The notes under the pieces were generated by a model. It was not told the DNA's origin. It saw only the letters and a program-made list of their open reading frames with translations, and made no database searches. A stretch of DNA of 64,000 nucleotides from Plantibacter sp050587525 (GTDB lineage: Bacteria > Actinomycetota > Actinomycetes > Actinomycetales > Microbacteriaceae): the NCBI RefSeq assembly GCF_050587525.1, contig NZ_JBOBFT010000003.1:62001-126000 (forward strand), written 5' to 3'. The position numbers and the translations under genes were made by a program. Shown piece by piece: positions 1 through 7,631 of the stretch (position 1 is its first letter; the number at the start of each line of letters is the position of its first letter).

Positions 1-372
1 CTCCTCGTCGAGCTGATCGGCGCCGTCGTGTCGTCGCTCATCGGGAACGTGTGGGGCATCTCGACCGTCTACTCCGGCCTCGCGCAGGGTCTCGGCGCCG
101 AACTCGTGTTCGCCGCCTTCGCCTACCGTCGCTTCGGCCTCGTCCCTGCGATCCTCGCCGGTGCGGGTGCCGGTGCCGGTGCGTGGATCCTGGAGTTCTT
201 CCTGGGCAACATCGCGAAGGCTCCCGAGTACAACACGATCTACTTCATCACCGTCGTCGCATCCGGCGCTCTCCTCGCCGGCGTCCTCGGCTGGGCGCTC
301 GTGAAGGCGCTCGCCTCGACCGGGGCGCTCAGCCGGTTCGCCGCCGGACGGGAAGCCCGCAGGGAGGTCTGA
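1..372 (+). CDS. ykoE: ECF transporter S component, YkoE family (5' partial)
   Basis: This is the C-terminal 123 residues of a membrane protein; the frame is open from the first base, so the start lies upstream of the window. It contains hydrophobic segments and the segment GNVWGISTVYSGLAQGLGAE, which fits the YkoE family of substrate-binding S components. Such proteins capture a thiamine precursor (hydroxymethylpyrimidine or thiamine in characterised relatives) for an energy-coupling-factor importer in the cytoplasmic membrane. The next two genes encode a double ATPase and a T component, giving the full YkoE-D-C set in one operon. The substrate is inferred from the family and not visible here. 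Any upstream riboswitch would lie outside the window. Confidence 0.78.
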   Translation, partial: LLVELIGAVVSSLIGNVWGISTVYSGLAQGLGAELVFAAFAYRRFGLVPAILAGAGAGAGAWILEFFLGNIAKAPEYNTIYFITVVASGALLAGVLGWALVKALASTGALSRFAAGREARREV

Positions 373-374
373 AC

Positions 375-1847
375 GTGACGACCCGTGCAGCGGCACGTGT
401 CACGGTCGACGGCTGGGGCTGGCGGCACGCCGGACGGAAGGCATGGGCGGTCAGCGATCTGACGTTCACGATCGAACCGGGGGAGCGGGTGCTCCTGCTC
501 GGTGCATCCGGCGCGGGGAAGTCCACCTTCATCCATGCCCTCGCGGGCGTGCTCGGCGGTGCGGACGAAGGCGAGGTCCGGGGTTCACTGCTCATCGACG
601 GCGTCGCTCCTGAACAGGCGAGGGGTCGGGCCGGTCTCGTCCTGCAGGATCCGGACTCGCAGGTGATCCTGGCGCGCGTCGGCGACGACGTCGCGTTCGG
701 GTGCGAGAACCTTGGTGTGCCGCGCGATGAGATATGGCGGCGCGTCGGGCGGAGTCTGGAGGCAGTCGGTCTGGACGTCCCGCTCGATCACCCGACCGCT
801 GCTCTGTCCGGTGGACAGAAGCAACGCCTCGCCCTCGCAGGCGTCCTCGCGATGCAGCCTTCGCTGCTCCTGCTCGACGAACCGACGGCGAACCTCGACC
901 CTGCCGGGGTGTCCGAGGTGCGCGATGCGGTGGAGCGCGTCGTGCAGGACGGCTCATCGACGCTCGTCGTCATCGAGCATCGTGTCGAGGTGTGGCGGGA
1001 CCTGATGACCCGCGTCATCGTGCTCGACCCGGCGGGCGGCGTCCTCGCGGACGGATCGCCGGAGCAGGTGCTCGACGACGTCGGTGAACGACTCGCGCGG
1101 GCCGGGGTGTGGGTGCCGGGGATTCCGCTCGGCATCGACCGTCGTGCTCGCCGCACGAGCGGCGATGCCGCACTCTCCACGGAGCGACTGTCGATCGGTC
1201 GGGTCCCGTCCGTCGTGGTCCAGCGCGAGCTCGACGTGTCGGTTCAGCGGGGCACCGCGACGGCGATCGTCGGGCCCAACGGAGCCGGGAAGTCGACCCT
1301 GGCGCTGACGCTCGCCGGGCTCCTCCCGGAACTCGCCGGCGAGGTGCGGTCGGCTGCATCGCTCGCGGGACGGAAAGGCGACCGGCCGATCGCATGGTCG
1401 TCCAAAGAACTCCTGACCCGCATCGGCACCGTCTTCCAGGATCCGGAGCACCAGTTCGTCACGAGCACCGTCCACGACGAGCTGGCGGTCGCCTTGCGTG
1501 CGCTCCGGTGGTCGCCGGTGGACATCGCGGAGCGGGTCGAAGCGTTGCTCGAACGACTGGACCTCGCGAGACTCGCCGGGGCCAATCCATTCAGCCTCTC
1601 AGGTGGTCAGAAGCGACGGCTGTCGGTCGCGACGGTGCTCGCCGCGCGTCCAGCCGTGATGATCCTGGATGAGCCGACGTTCGGACAGGATCGGACGAGC
1701 TGGATCTCGCTCGTGGAGTTGCTGCAGGACGAACTCGATCAGGGCATGACCATCGTGTCGGTCACCCACGACGCGGGAGTCATCGAGCTCCTCGGCGATC
1801 ACGTGATCGCACTCGAGTCGATCGTCGATCGGGCGGTGGCGGCATGA
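375..1847 (+). CDS. ykoD: Double-domain ECF transporter ATPase (YkoD-like)
   Basis: A 490-residue protein with two fused ABC ATPase domains, the energising part of an ECF vitamin importer. Domain 1 has Walker A GASGAGKS near residues 43-50, signature LSGGQ near 144 and Walker B LLLLDEP near 164. Domain 2 has GPNGAGKS near 300, LSGGQKRR near 408 and Walker B near 429 (MILDEPTFGQD). The GTG at 375 is chosen because AGGGAGGT lies 6 bases upstream and the S-component stop is at 370-372; the open frame further upstream overlaps ykoE and is not coding. Fused ATPases of this type pair with YkoE and YkoC. It ends in a 4-base overlap with the T component, so translation is probably coupled. Confidence 0.88.
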   Translation: MTTRAAARVTVDGWGWRHAGRKAWAVSDLTFTIEPGERVLLLGASGAGKSTFIHALAGVLGGADEGEVRGSLLIDGVAPEQARGRAGLVLQDPDSQVILARVGDDVAFGCENLGVPRDEIWRRVGRSLEAVGLDVPLDHPTAALSGGQKQRLALAGVLAMQPSLLLLDEPTANLDPAGVSEVRDAVERVVQDGSSTLVVIEHRVEVWRDLMTRVIVLDPAGGVLADGSPEQVLDDVGERLARAGVWVPGIPLGIDRRARRTSGDAALSTERLSIGRVPSVVVQRELDVSVQRGTATAIVGPNGAGKSTLALTLAGLLPELAGEVRSAASLAGRKGDRPIAWSSKELLTRIGTVFQDPEHQFVTSTVHDELAVALRALRWSPVDIAERVEALLERLDLARLAGANPFSLSGGQKRRLSVATVLAARPAVMILDEPTFGQDRTSWISLVELLQDELDQGMTIVSVTHDAGVIELLGDHVIALESIVDRAVAA

Positions 1848-2644
1848 CCGCCGTCGCGAGCCGTCCCGCCACGGTCGTGCCCCAGAAGCCTGCGGTCCTC
1901 GACCGTGTGAACCCCGTCACGAAGGCACTCGTCGTCCTGCTCCTCTCGCTCCCGCTGCTCGTCACGATCGACTGGGTGAGCGCCGCTGTGGCGGTAACGA
2001 TCGAAGCGATGCTCTTCCCGCTCGCAGGACTGACCGTCGGTCGGTTCCTGCGACGTTCCTGGCCGGTGCTGCTCTTCGCGCCGGTCGGCGGCATCAGCAT
2101 GCTCCTCTACGGGAAGCCGGGCGGCGAGGAGTACTGGTCGTTCTGGTTCATCCGGATCACCGACAACTCGATCGAACTCGCCGTCGCGATCACGATTCGT
2201 GTGCTCGCCCTGGGGCTGCCGACGATCCTGCTCTTCGCGCGCGTCGATCCGACGGATCTCGCCGACGGATTGGCGCAGATCGTGAAGCTGCCGAGCCGGT
2301 TCGTCCTCGGGACGCTCGCCGGCGCTCGGATGCTCGGCCTCTTCCTCGACGACTGGCGGAGCATGGCGCTCGCGCGGCGTGCCCGCGGTCTCGGTGACCA
2401 CGGTGTCGTCCGTCGATTCCTCTCGATGGCGTTCGTGCTCCTGGTGTTCGCCATCCGTCGGGGGAGCAAGCTCGCGACGGCGATGGAAGCACGCGGGTTC
2501 GGTTCGCCGACGAAGCGCACGTGGGCGAGGACGTCGACCCTCGGCTGGGCGGATGCCGTCACCGTCTGCGGCGCGGTGCTCATCATGGTCGTCGCGCTCG
2601 GAGCAGCCGTGATCGCCGGAACCTTCCGGTTCATCGGATCGTGA
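1844..2644 (+). CDS. ykoC: ECF transporter T component (CbiQ/YkoC family)
   Basis: A 266-residue integral membrane protein with several hydrophobic helices. It is the transmembrane coupling (T) subunit that links the two ATPase domains to the S component. The cytoplasmic coupling-helix motifs expected for EcfT/CbiQ proteins are visible as Ala-Arg-Gly triplets in LARRARGLG (about residue 178) and MEARGFG (about residue 215). Its ATG overlaps the stop of the ATPase gene (ATGA), so the three transporter genes form one operon. The family assignment is strong; the vitamin specificity comes only from the YkoE neighbour. Confidence 0.85.
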   Translation: MTAVASRPATVVPQKPAVLDRVNPVTKALVVLLLSLPLLVTIDWVSAAVAVTIEAMLFPLAGLTVGRFLRRSWPVLLFAPVGGISMLLYGKPGGEEYWSFWFIRITDNSIELAVAITIRVLALGLPTILLFARVDPTDLADGLAQIVKLPSRFVLGTLAGARMLGLFLDDWRSMALARRARGLGDHGVVRRFLSMAFVLLVFAIRRGSKLATAMEARGFGSPTKRTWARTSTLGWADAVTVCGAVLIMVVALGAAVIAGTFRFIGS

Positions 2645-3252
2645 TGTCGGAATCCCATGAGGCATCGATGGGTTCGGCGGCCCCTGTGCTGCTCATCGAT
2701 GGCCGGTCGGGCTCCGGAAAGACGAGTCTGGCAGCCGACATCGCAGCGTCCCTCCGTATATGCACCGTGGTGCATATGGATGACCTCTATCCAGGGTGGG
2801 ACGGCCTCGACGAGGGGAGTCGGTTGCTCGTCGAAGCCGTCCTTCGGCCTCGGGCCGCGGGGGAGCGGGCGGCGTGGCGACGCTGGGACTGGCATCGGTC
2901 GGAGCGTGCCGAGGAGTACGTCGTCGATTCCGCCGTTCCGCTGATCGTCGAGGGCTGCGGCGCACTGTCACGCGCCGCCACCGCTCTCTCCGACACCGCC
3001 TACTGGTTGGAGGCGCCTGCTGCGATGCGTGAGCGTCGGCTCGAGAACCGAGACGGGACGGTCGACTGGTGGCCGGGGTGGACCGCGCACGAGGACGCGT
3101 TCATCCTCCGCGAGCGTCCGTCCGAATCCGCGGATGCGGTGTTCGACGGTGCCGACCCTGCCGAGACGCTCCTCAGGAACGCGCTGGACGTCCTCGTGAC
3201 CGGGAGCCGTGGGAGTCGATGGGCTCCGTGGGTGCTTCCGTGCGCTTCCTAG
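2644..3252 (+). CDS. P-loop ATP-binding protein, uridine kinase-like
   Basis: A 202-residue cytosolic protein with a clear N-terminal Walker A loop, GRSGSGKTS, at about residues 20-28, followed by VVHMDDLYPGW, which resembles the substrate and metal region of small-molecule kinases related to uridine kinase. The ATG at 2644 overlaps the last base of the T-component stop, so it is co-translated with the ECF transporter genes. A kinase next to a thiamine-precursor importer could phosphorylate the imported compound, but nothing in the sequence proves that. The rest of the protein has no motif I recognise, so the substrate is unknown. Confidence 0.6.
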   Translation: MSESHEASMGSAAPVLLIDGRSGSGKTSLAADIAASLRICTVVHMDDLYPGWDGLDEGSRLLVEAVLRPRAAGERAAWRRWDWHRSERAEEYVVDSAVPLIVEGCGALSRAATALSDTAYWLEAPAAMRERRLENRDGTVDWWPGWTAHEDAFILRERPSESADAVFDGADPAETLLRNALDVLVTGSRGSRWAPWVLPCAS

Positions 3253-3264
3253 GACCGGCGAGCC

Positions 3265-3615
3265 TCACGCCCAGCCGAGCTCGTGGAGCCGTTCGTCATC
3301 GATGCCGTAGAAGTGGCCGATCTCGTGCACGAGCGTCGTATGGATCTCGTCCTTGAGTTCGTCGAGCGTCTCACACACGTCGAGGTGCGGTTCGCGGTAG
3401 ACGATGATGCGGTCCGGCATCTCACCGAATCCGTAGCGGTCCCGTTCCGTGAGGGCGACCCCGTCGTACAGTCCGAGGGTGTCGAGGGTCCCATTCTCGG
3501 GCCGATCCTCGACGACGAACACGACGTTGTCGAGGCCGTCGATCATATCGTCCGGCAGCAGGTCGAGCTCATCGACGACGAGCGCTTCGAAGGCTTCGGT
3601 GTCGAGTTCGAGCAT
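3265..3615 (-). CDS. Small zincin-like metallopeptidase
   Basis: A 116-residue soluble protein of the minimal-zincin (metallopeptidase) family. The extended metal-binding motif HEIGHFYGIDD sits at residues 97-107, matching HExxHxxGxxD. The family is small, single-domain and widespread in actinobacteria; substrates are poorly known. The start at 3615 is set by GGAGG located 4-8 bases upstream on the minus strand. A longer open frame runs back through the tRNA-Arg gene and its repeats and is rejected. It ends 12 bases from the convergent kinase gene. Confidence 0.82.
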   Translation of the reverse strand: MLELDTEAFEALVVDELDLLPDDMIDGLDNVVFVVEDRPENGTLDTLGLYDGVALTERDRYGFGEMPDRIIVYREPHLDVCETLDELKDEIHTTLVHEIGHFYGIDDERLHELGWA

Positions 3616-3650
3616 GTGGCCTCCGTGTCGGGGAGTCGTCTGTACTGAAG

Positions 3651-3714
3651 TGCCCCCGGCAGGATTCGAACCTGCGACCAAGAGATGTGAAGACCCCTCG
3701 ATGACTCGGAAACG
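3651..3714 (-). repeat. Partial tRNA-Arg 3' copy, unit 1
   Basis: The first 36 bases equal the 3' half of the tRNA-Arg gene at 3780 (T arm and acceptor 3' strand). They are followed by a 28-base spacer that is not tRNA sequence. The unit is followed directly by a near-identical second unit. It lacks a D arm and 5' acceptor strand, so it cannot be a tRNA. Confidence 0.85.
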
Positions 3715-3779
3715 TGCCCCCGGCAGGATTCGAAACCAGCGACCAAGAGATGAGAAGACCCCTCGATGACTCGGAAACG
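3715..3779 (-). repeat. Partial tRNA-Arg 3' copy, unit 2
   Basis: Second tandem unit, 65 bases, abutting the intact tRNA. It matches unit 1 except for small changes in the T-arm (AAACCAG for AACCTG) and at the tRNA/spacer junction. The same spacer follows the tRNA-derived part. Units at 3651 and 3715 plus the real 3' end at 3780 give a 64-65 base periodicity. Confidence 0.85.
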
Positions 3780-3852
3780 TGCCCCCGGCAGGATTCGAAC
3801 CTGCGACCAAGAGATTAGAAGGCTCCTGCTCTATCCCCTGAGCTACGGAGGC
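3780..3852 (-). tRNA. tRNA-Arg (anticodon TCT)
   Basis: A 73-base cloverleaf read on the minus strand. The acceptor stem GCCTCCG pairs with CGGGGGC (one G-T pair), the D arm is GCTC/GAGC, the anticodon loop CTTCTAA gives TCT (decodes AGA), and the T loop is TTCGAAT. The anticodon stem has one inner C-T mismatch. CCA is not encoded. Two truncated copies of its 3' half follow directly downstream. Confidence 0.92.
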
Positions 3853-3879
3853 GGGCAGCACTCAGGATACCGCAGGTGG

Positions 3880-4104
3880 TCAGACGCCGACGCCGAACAG
3901 TCCGAGCGCACCGAACACGACTGAGACGGCACCGATCACGAGGGCGATGCTCACCAGCACGATGTGCACGATGAGGAACGGCGTCGCCTTCCCGGCCGCG
4001 TCACGTGCCCGGTCGTCTCGACTCACCCGCTTGAGGAACTGTGGCCAGACGGCCACGTTGAAGACGCCGTTGACGAGGAGCAGGATGGAGAGGGCGATGA
4101 TCAC
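3880..4104 (-). CDS. Small two-helix membrane protein (SCO4848-like)
   Basis: A 74-residue membrane protein with one hydrophobic helix at residues 2-20 (IIALSILLLVNGVFNVAVW), a charged middle section (SRDDRARDAAGKATPF) and a second helix from about residue 46. This layout resembles the SCO4848 family of small actinobacterial membrane proteins of unknown function. The start codon is GTG at 4104, with a TAGACT -10 element ending six bases before it, so the transcript is probably leaderless. It is divergent from orn and 86 bases away. Confidence 0.68.
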   Translation of the reverse strand: MIIALSILLLVNGVFNVAVWPQFLKRVSRDDRARDAAGKATPFLIVHIVLVSIALVIGAVSVVFGALGLFGVGV

Positions 4105-4110
4105 CGCACA

Positions 4111-4116
4111 AGTCTA
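4111..4116 (-). promoter_or_regulatory. -10 element, leaderless promoter
   Basis: TAGACT on the minus strand, six bases before the GTG at 4104. This spacing puts the transcription start at or next to the start codon. Confidence 0.55.
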
Positions 4117-4177
4117 AACGGCGTGGTTCGAGCGACGGATCAACGGCTGCCCGGCGGCGAGCGTCGGACGCCCTGGA

Positions 4178-4183
4178 TAGACT
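4178..4183 (+). promoter_or_regulatory. -10 element of orn
   Basis: TAGACT, six bases before the orn ATG at 4190. There is no room for a ribosome-binding site, so the mRNA is probably leaderless. Confidence 0.6.
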
Positions 4184-4189
4184 CATGCC

Positions 4190-4810
4190 ATGAGTACAGC
4201 TGGGGACCGCATGGTCTGGATCGACTGCGAAATGACCGGACTCGACCTGGAGGTCGACGAACTGGTCGAGATCGCGGTCGTCGTGACCGACTTCGAACTG
4301 AACATTCTGGACCCCGGATACTCGGTCGTCATCAAACCGGATGCGTCCGCACTGGAGAACATGGGCGAGTTCGTCACGAACATGCACAAGACTTCCGGGC
4401 TCCTCGAGGAGATCCCGAACGGCGTCAGCCTCGCCGAGGCAGAGTACGAAGTCCTCGAGTACGTGCTGAAGTTCGTACCGGACGAAGCGAAGGCGCCGCT
4501 CGCGGGCAACACCATCGGAACCGACCGCGCGTTCCTCTCCCGCTTCATGCCGCGTCTCGACGCGCACCTCCACTACCGCAACGTCGACGTCTCCTCCATC
4601 AAGGAACTCGCCCGTCGCTGGTACCCCCGCGTGTACTTCAACGCCCCCTCCAAGAACGGCGGGCACCGTGCTCTCGCCGACATCCTGGAGTCGATCCGTG
4701 AGCTCGCCTACTACCGTGACGCGGTGTTCGTCGGCCTGCCCGGACCAACATCCGATGAAGCAAAAGCTGTTTCGGAGGCCACCGTGAACGCGTACGCCCA
4801 AAACATGTAA
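4190..4810 (+). CDS. orn: Oligoribonuclease
   Basis: A 206-residue 3'-5' exoribonuclease of the DEDDh superfamily that finishes RNA decay by degrading 2-5 nt fragments (and pGpG). Exo I is seen as WIDCEMTGLD at residues 10-19, with the metal-binding Asp and Glu. The C-terminal ExoIII region contains GGHRALADI, with the catalytic His and final Asp. Length matches the family (about 180-215). The ATG at 4190 follows a TAGACT -10 by six bases. The stop is followed one base later by the putative -10 of tRNA-His. Assignment is firm. Confidence 0.95.
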   Translation: MSTAGDRMVWIDCEMTGLDLEVDELVEIAVVVTDFELNILDPGYSVVIKPDASALENMGEFVTNMHKTSGLLEEIPNGVSLAEAEYEVLEYVLKFVPDEAKAPLAGNTIGTDRAFLSRFMPRLDAHLHYRNVDVSSIKELARRWYPRVYFNAPSKNGGHRALADILESIRELAYYRDAVFVGLPGPTSDEAKAVSEATVNAYAQNM

Positions 4811-4816
4811 TAGACT
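4811..4816 (+). promoter_or_regulatory. -10 element of tRNA-His
   Basis: TAGACT directly after the orn stop codon. It lies about 42 bases before the mature tRNA-His 5' end, a normal distance for a tRNA precursor leader. Confidence 0.45.
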
Positions 4817-4857
4817 TCTTCAGGCGCTTGTACGAGGAACACTTCGAACAAGCACAT

Positions 4858-4934
4858 GGTGGGTATAGCTCAGTTGGTAGAGCGCCTGGTTGTGGTCCAG
4901 GAGGTCGCGGGTTCAAGCCCCGTTACTCACCCCA
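4858..4934 (+). tRNA. tRNA-His (anticodon GTG)
   Basis: A 77-base gene including the extra 5' G(-1) typical of tRNA-His, which pairs with the discriminator C at 4931. The acceptor GTGGGTA pairs with TACTCAC, the anticodon loop TTGTGGT gives GTG, and CCA is encoded at 4932-4934. A strong hairpin terminator follows 17 bases later. Confidence 0.94.
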
Positions 4935-4950
4935 AGTCGAGCAACACGTC

Positions 4951-4979
4951 AGAAGCCCCTCCGCGAGGAGGGGCTTCTT
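4951..4979 (+). terminator. Terminator after tRNA-His
   Basis: Hairpin with arms AGAAGCCCCTCC and GGAGGGGCTTCT around a CGCGA loop, followed by TGCGTTT. The same hairpin is repeated at 5066-5093. Confidence 0.8.
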
Positions 4980-5014
4980 GCGTTTGAGAGTGTCGGTGTG
5001 GTGCGGCGTTTCTT

Positions 5015-5093
5015 GGAGGTCGCGGGTTGAACCCCTGTTCCTCACCCCAAGTTGTGCAACACGGCAGAAGCCCCTCCGCGAGGAGGGGCTTCT
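5015..5093 (+). repeat. Decayed copy of the tRNA-His 3' end plus terminator
   Basis: This stretch repeats 4900-4979: GGAGGTCGCGGGTT, the 3' acceptor strand with CTCACCCCA, the GCAACAC linker and the full terminator hairpin. It differs by scattered substitutions, for example in the T loop and acceptor. It has no D arm or 5' acceptor strand, so it is a truncated duplicate and not a second tRNA gene. Confidence 0.85.
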
Positions 5094-5129
5094 GACGTCA
5101 GCGGGACGCGTCATCACGATCCGATACGC

Positions 5130-5960
5130 TCACGCGTCCTCTTTCTCACGACGCAGATGCGAGACACGCAGCGCGTAGATGCTAGCCGCGACGGCGAGCA
5201 GGACGATCGCGCCCACCCCGAACCACAGGTTCGACACGCCCGAGGACGATTGCACGACCCAGGACTCGGTCGCGTACTGTGCGTCGATCGTGAGGATGCC
5301 GCCGAGCGATGCCGTGCCCTGTGTCAGGAGCAGCAGCGCACCGATCGCGATGGACAGCGCACCGGAGGCGACCATCCAGATCGAGTTCTCCCATCGGCCG
5401 ATCCGGAACCGTCTCGGTCGCATCCAGGATCTGGTCCCCAGCTGGAATCGGCTCCAGACGAGCGAAATGACGCCGAGCGGCAGAGCCATGCCGAGCGCGA
5501 AGACCGCGAGCATGATGCCGCCGTAGAGGGGATTCGCGCCGGCCGCTGCGACGGTCAGGACGGATCCGAGGATGGGGCCGGCGCAGACTCCTGCGACACC
5601 GTAGACCGAGCCGAGGACGAACACGGAGACGGCGGAGGTTCCTTCGCCACCGGTTCCGCGGCGGATCCATGGAATGTCGATCCCGATGATCTGGATCGCA
5701 CCGATCACCATCACGATGGCGGCGGCGACCGTCACGAGGACGGTCCGGTTCTGCGTCACGAGCGAGCCAAGGACGCCGGCGAGGAGACCGAGCGGCACGA
5801 GGGTGACGAGGAGGCCCGCATAGAAGAGCGCTGTGCGGCTGAGGAGCTTGGTGGGACTCGAGAACGCGTATGCGAAGAACGCGGGGAGGAGCATGACCGA
5901 GCAGGGGCTCAGGAGGGTGAGGATGCCTCCGAGGAAGGCACCCGCGTAGCCGATGTCCAT
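5130..5960 (-). CDS. CcdA/DsbD-type thiol-disulfide membrane transporter
   Basis: A 276-residue polytopic membrane protein (about six helices) of the CcdA/DsbD transmembrane family, which moves reducing equivalents from cytosolic thioredoxin across the membrane. The two redox cysteines expected in this family are visible in LLSPCSVMLLP (about residue 20) and GVCAGPILGS (about residue 126). It starts at the base immediately following the stop of the DsbA-like gene upstream (TAG then ATG), so the two are translationally coupled and probably work together on extracytoplasmic disulfides. No cytochrome c maturation genes are adjacent, so a role limited to CcdA-type haem handling is not indicated. 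Confidence 0.85.
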   Translation of the reverse strand: MDIGYAGAFLGGILTLLSPCSVMLLPAFFAYAFSSPTKLLSRTALFYAGLLVTLVPLGLLAGVLGSLVTQNRTVLVTVAAAIVMVIGAIQIIGIDIPWIRRGTGGEGTSAVSVFVLGSVYGVAGVCAGPILGSVLTVAAAGANPLYGGIMLAVFALGMALPLGVISLVWSRFQLGTRSWMRPRRFRIGRWENSIWMVASGALSIAIGALLLLTQGTASLGGILTIDAQYATESWVVQSSSGVSNLWFGVGAIVLLAVAASIYALRVSHLRREKEDA

Positions 5961-6818
5961 CTAGTTCACCGATGTCTTCCGGTCGGCCTTCGCGAGTTCC
6001 TCGTCGATGACCTTCAGGAAGGCGCTGAGCGGTTGGGCTCCAGCGATCGGTGTTTCGTTCACCAGGAAGATCGGTGTGCTGGAGATGCCGATGTTCGTGC
6101 CTTCGACGTAGTCCGCCCGCACGCGTTCGGCGAGCTCAGGGCTGGCGAGGTCCATCGTGAAACGGTCGATGTCGGGGACGCCGACCTGTCGAGCGAACTC
6201 GATGAGCTTCTCGTTCGGGAGTTCTGGGTGGCCTCGTTCCGGCGCAGCCGCGAAGAGAGCGGTGTGGTATTCCCAGAACATGCCCTGTTCGCCAGCTGCG
6301 CGTGCAGCCACTGCGGCTCCGATGGACTGGTCGCCGAAGACGGGCAGGTCGCGCCATTCGAAGCGGACTGTGCCCTTGTCGACGTAGTCCTTGACGATCG
6401 TCGGGAGGGTGTCGCGGTCGAAGACGCCGCAGAACGGGCACCGGTAGTCGGCGAACTCGACGATGACGACCGGAGCATCGACGGCGCCCTGTGCGGTGAC
6501 GTCGTCCGGGATGCGTCTGGCGAGGTTGAACGCGGGATTCGCCGTGTCCGAGGTTGTGCCACCCGCCGCTTCGTTGGGGTCGCTGTCACCCTGCGGCTGT
6601 CCGGCGATGATCGCGACGACGATGAGCGCTGCGACGCCGACGAGCGACGCCCAGACGAGCTTGATGCGAGAGCTGGGCGCCGCAGTGCTCGCTGATCGCT
6701 TCCGTGGGGTCGTTCGTGCGCGGTTCGGGCTGGTCGTGGTGGCCTTGGCGGCCGTGTTGGTTGCGGTGGCGTTGTTGTTGCCGTTGCTCGATCCGGAGGG
6801 GCGGGTGCGTTTGGTCAT
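5961..6818 (-). CDS. Membrane-anchored DsbA-like thioredoxin-fold protein
   Basis: A 285-residue protein. Residues 1-50 are a low-complexity Thr/Asn/Ser/Arg tail, probably cytoplasmic. One transmembrane helix follows at about 53-72 (LVWASLVGVAALIVVAIIAG), then an extracytoplasmic DsbA-like domain. The active site is CPFC at 127-130, with the cis-proline region STPIF near residue 252. Family members oxidise or isomerise disulfides in exported proteins. The ATG at 6818 is chosen because the frame upstream is compositionally unlike a protein. The CcdA gene follows with no gap, suggesting CcdA recycles this protein. Confidence 0.85.
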   Translation of the reverse strand: MTKRTRPSGSSNGNNNATATNTAAKATTTSPNRARTTPRKRSASTAAPSSRIKLVWASLVGVAALIVVAIIAGQPQGDSDPNEAAGGTTSDTANPAFNLARRIPDDVTAQGAVDAPVVIVEFADYRCPFCGVFDRDTLPTIVKDYVDKGTVRFEWRDLPVFGDQSIGAAVAARAAGEQGMFWEYHTALFAAAPERGHPELPNEKLIEFARQVGVPDIDRFTMDLASPELAERVRADYVEGTNIGISSTPIFLVNETPIAGAQPLSAFLKVIDEELAKADRKTSVN

Positions 6819-6993
6819 GGTGGTTCTGGGTCTCTCGATGTGTCGATCGTCGCCGTCTCGACAGGGCGCACGAACGTGTCGGGCGAGACCCTGGAGTCGT
6901 CGATCGGAACTGGTAGGACGGGTGTGGGCAACCGCGCCACGGCGAATGCTCCGCGGTGCGGTGCGGTGCGATGCGCGCGTGGCGTCCCGTCCG

Positions 6994-7482
6994 TCAGGTT
7001 CGTGAGATGCAGAGTTCCTGCGGCGTCGGCGAGGAGACATGGTCGCTCAGCCGTCGAGGAGTCGTGTCGTCCGGAGCCGATGCGGTCACGGTCTCGACGG
7101 TCGTCGTGGTCGGCGCTGTCACGTCCCACAGCGGTGCGGTACGCACGAGGTCAGGTTCAGTCGCGGGGCCGTCGTCTCGTCCTTCGCAGCCGGGGATGCC
7201 GAGCTGGTTGTCAGTCGGAACCGACGGGCTCGCGATCCGAGCCGTGCGCGCATGGATTGCTGGGCCATGGACTGATGAGGCCTGCGCGCTATCGGTCGTA
7301 ACCGACTCGTCGCTGGTGCTGCTGCTGGTGCTGGTGCTCGCGGCGGTGCCGACCGACGCCGGTATGGACGAGCACTGCTGTCCGATCGCGCTCAGCACGA
7401 GCAGGAGGATCAGTGCCATCGCTGCGAGCAGGGGAGCGGATGCAGGAAGTGGTCTCCGCAGAGCTCCGTGTCGCATGTTCAC
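6994..7482 (-). CDS. Putative secreted or membrane-anchored protein, unknown function
   Basis: A 160-162 residue protein with an N-terminal signal-anchor (LLAAMALILLLVLSAIGQQC, about residues 18-37) and a Ser/Thr/Ala-rich tail carrying few cysteines. I recognise no family. Two starts are possible: GTG at 7482 or ATG at 7476; a GGGGG run lies just before them. A much longer open frame continues upstream through palindromic repeats and is rejected. It lies upstream of the DsbA-like and CcdA genes on the same strand with a 175-base gap, so it might be a client of that pair, which is inference only. Confidence 0.45.
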   Translation of the reverse strand: MNMRHGALRRPLPASAPLLAAMALILLLVLSAIGQQCSSIPASVGTAASTSTSSSTSDESVTTDSAQASSVHGPAIHARTARIASPSVPTDNQLGIPGCEGRDDGPATEPDLVRTAPLWDVTAPTTTTVETVTASAPDDTTPRRLSDHVSSPTPQELCISRT

Positions 7483-7550
7483 CCCCGTGAGTCTTTCAGG
7501 CACTGCGTCGAAGTCTAAGCGACGGTGGGTCTGGCTTCCTGAGTGCATCC

Positions 7551-7618
7551 GTCCCTGAGCTTGTCGATGGGAAGGGGCACGAATCCGGAGTGTCCACACT
7601 TCGACAAGCTCAGTGACC
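7551..7618. repeat. REP-like inverted repeat, unit 1
   Basis: Left arm 7551-7571 (core CTGAGCTTGTCGA) and right arm 7598-7618 (core TCGACAAGCTCAG) form a hairpin with a loop of about 26 bases. The core is shared with copies at 7632, 9455 and 17965. Confidence 0.85.
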
Positions 7619-7631
7619 GGGTGCCGTGTCG

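Noticed and set aside
3616..3861. N-terminal extension of the small metallopeptidase
   Set aside because: It would be encoded by the tRNA-Arg gene and its repeats.
5015..5093. Second tRNA-His gene
   Set aside because: It lacks the 5' acceptor strand, D arm and a proper anticodon arm, and the T arm is mutated.
5052..6695. Long open frame (547 codons) on the + strand opposite ccdA and the DsbA-like gene
   Set aside because: It is an antisense shadow caused by high GC; it is dominated by Arg/Asp/Glu/Gly without domain motifs, while the minus strand carries clear CcdA and DsbA domains.
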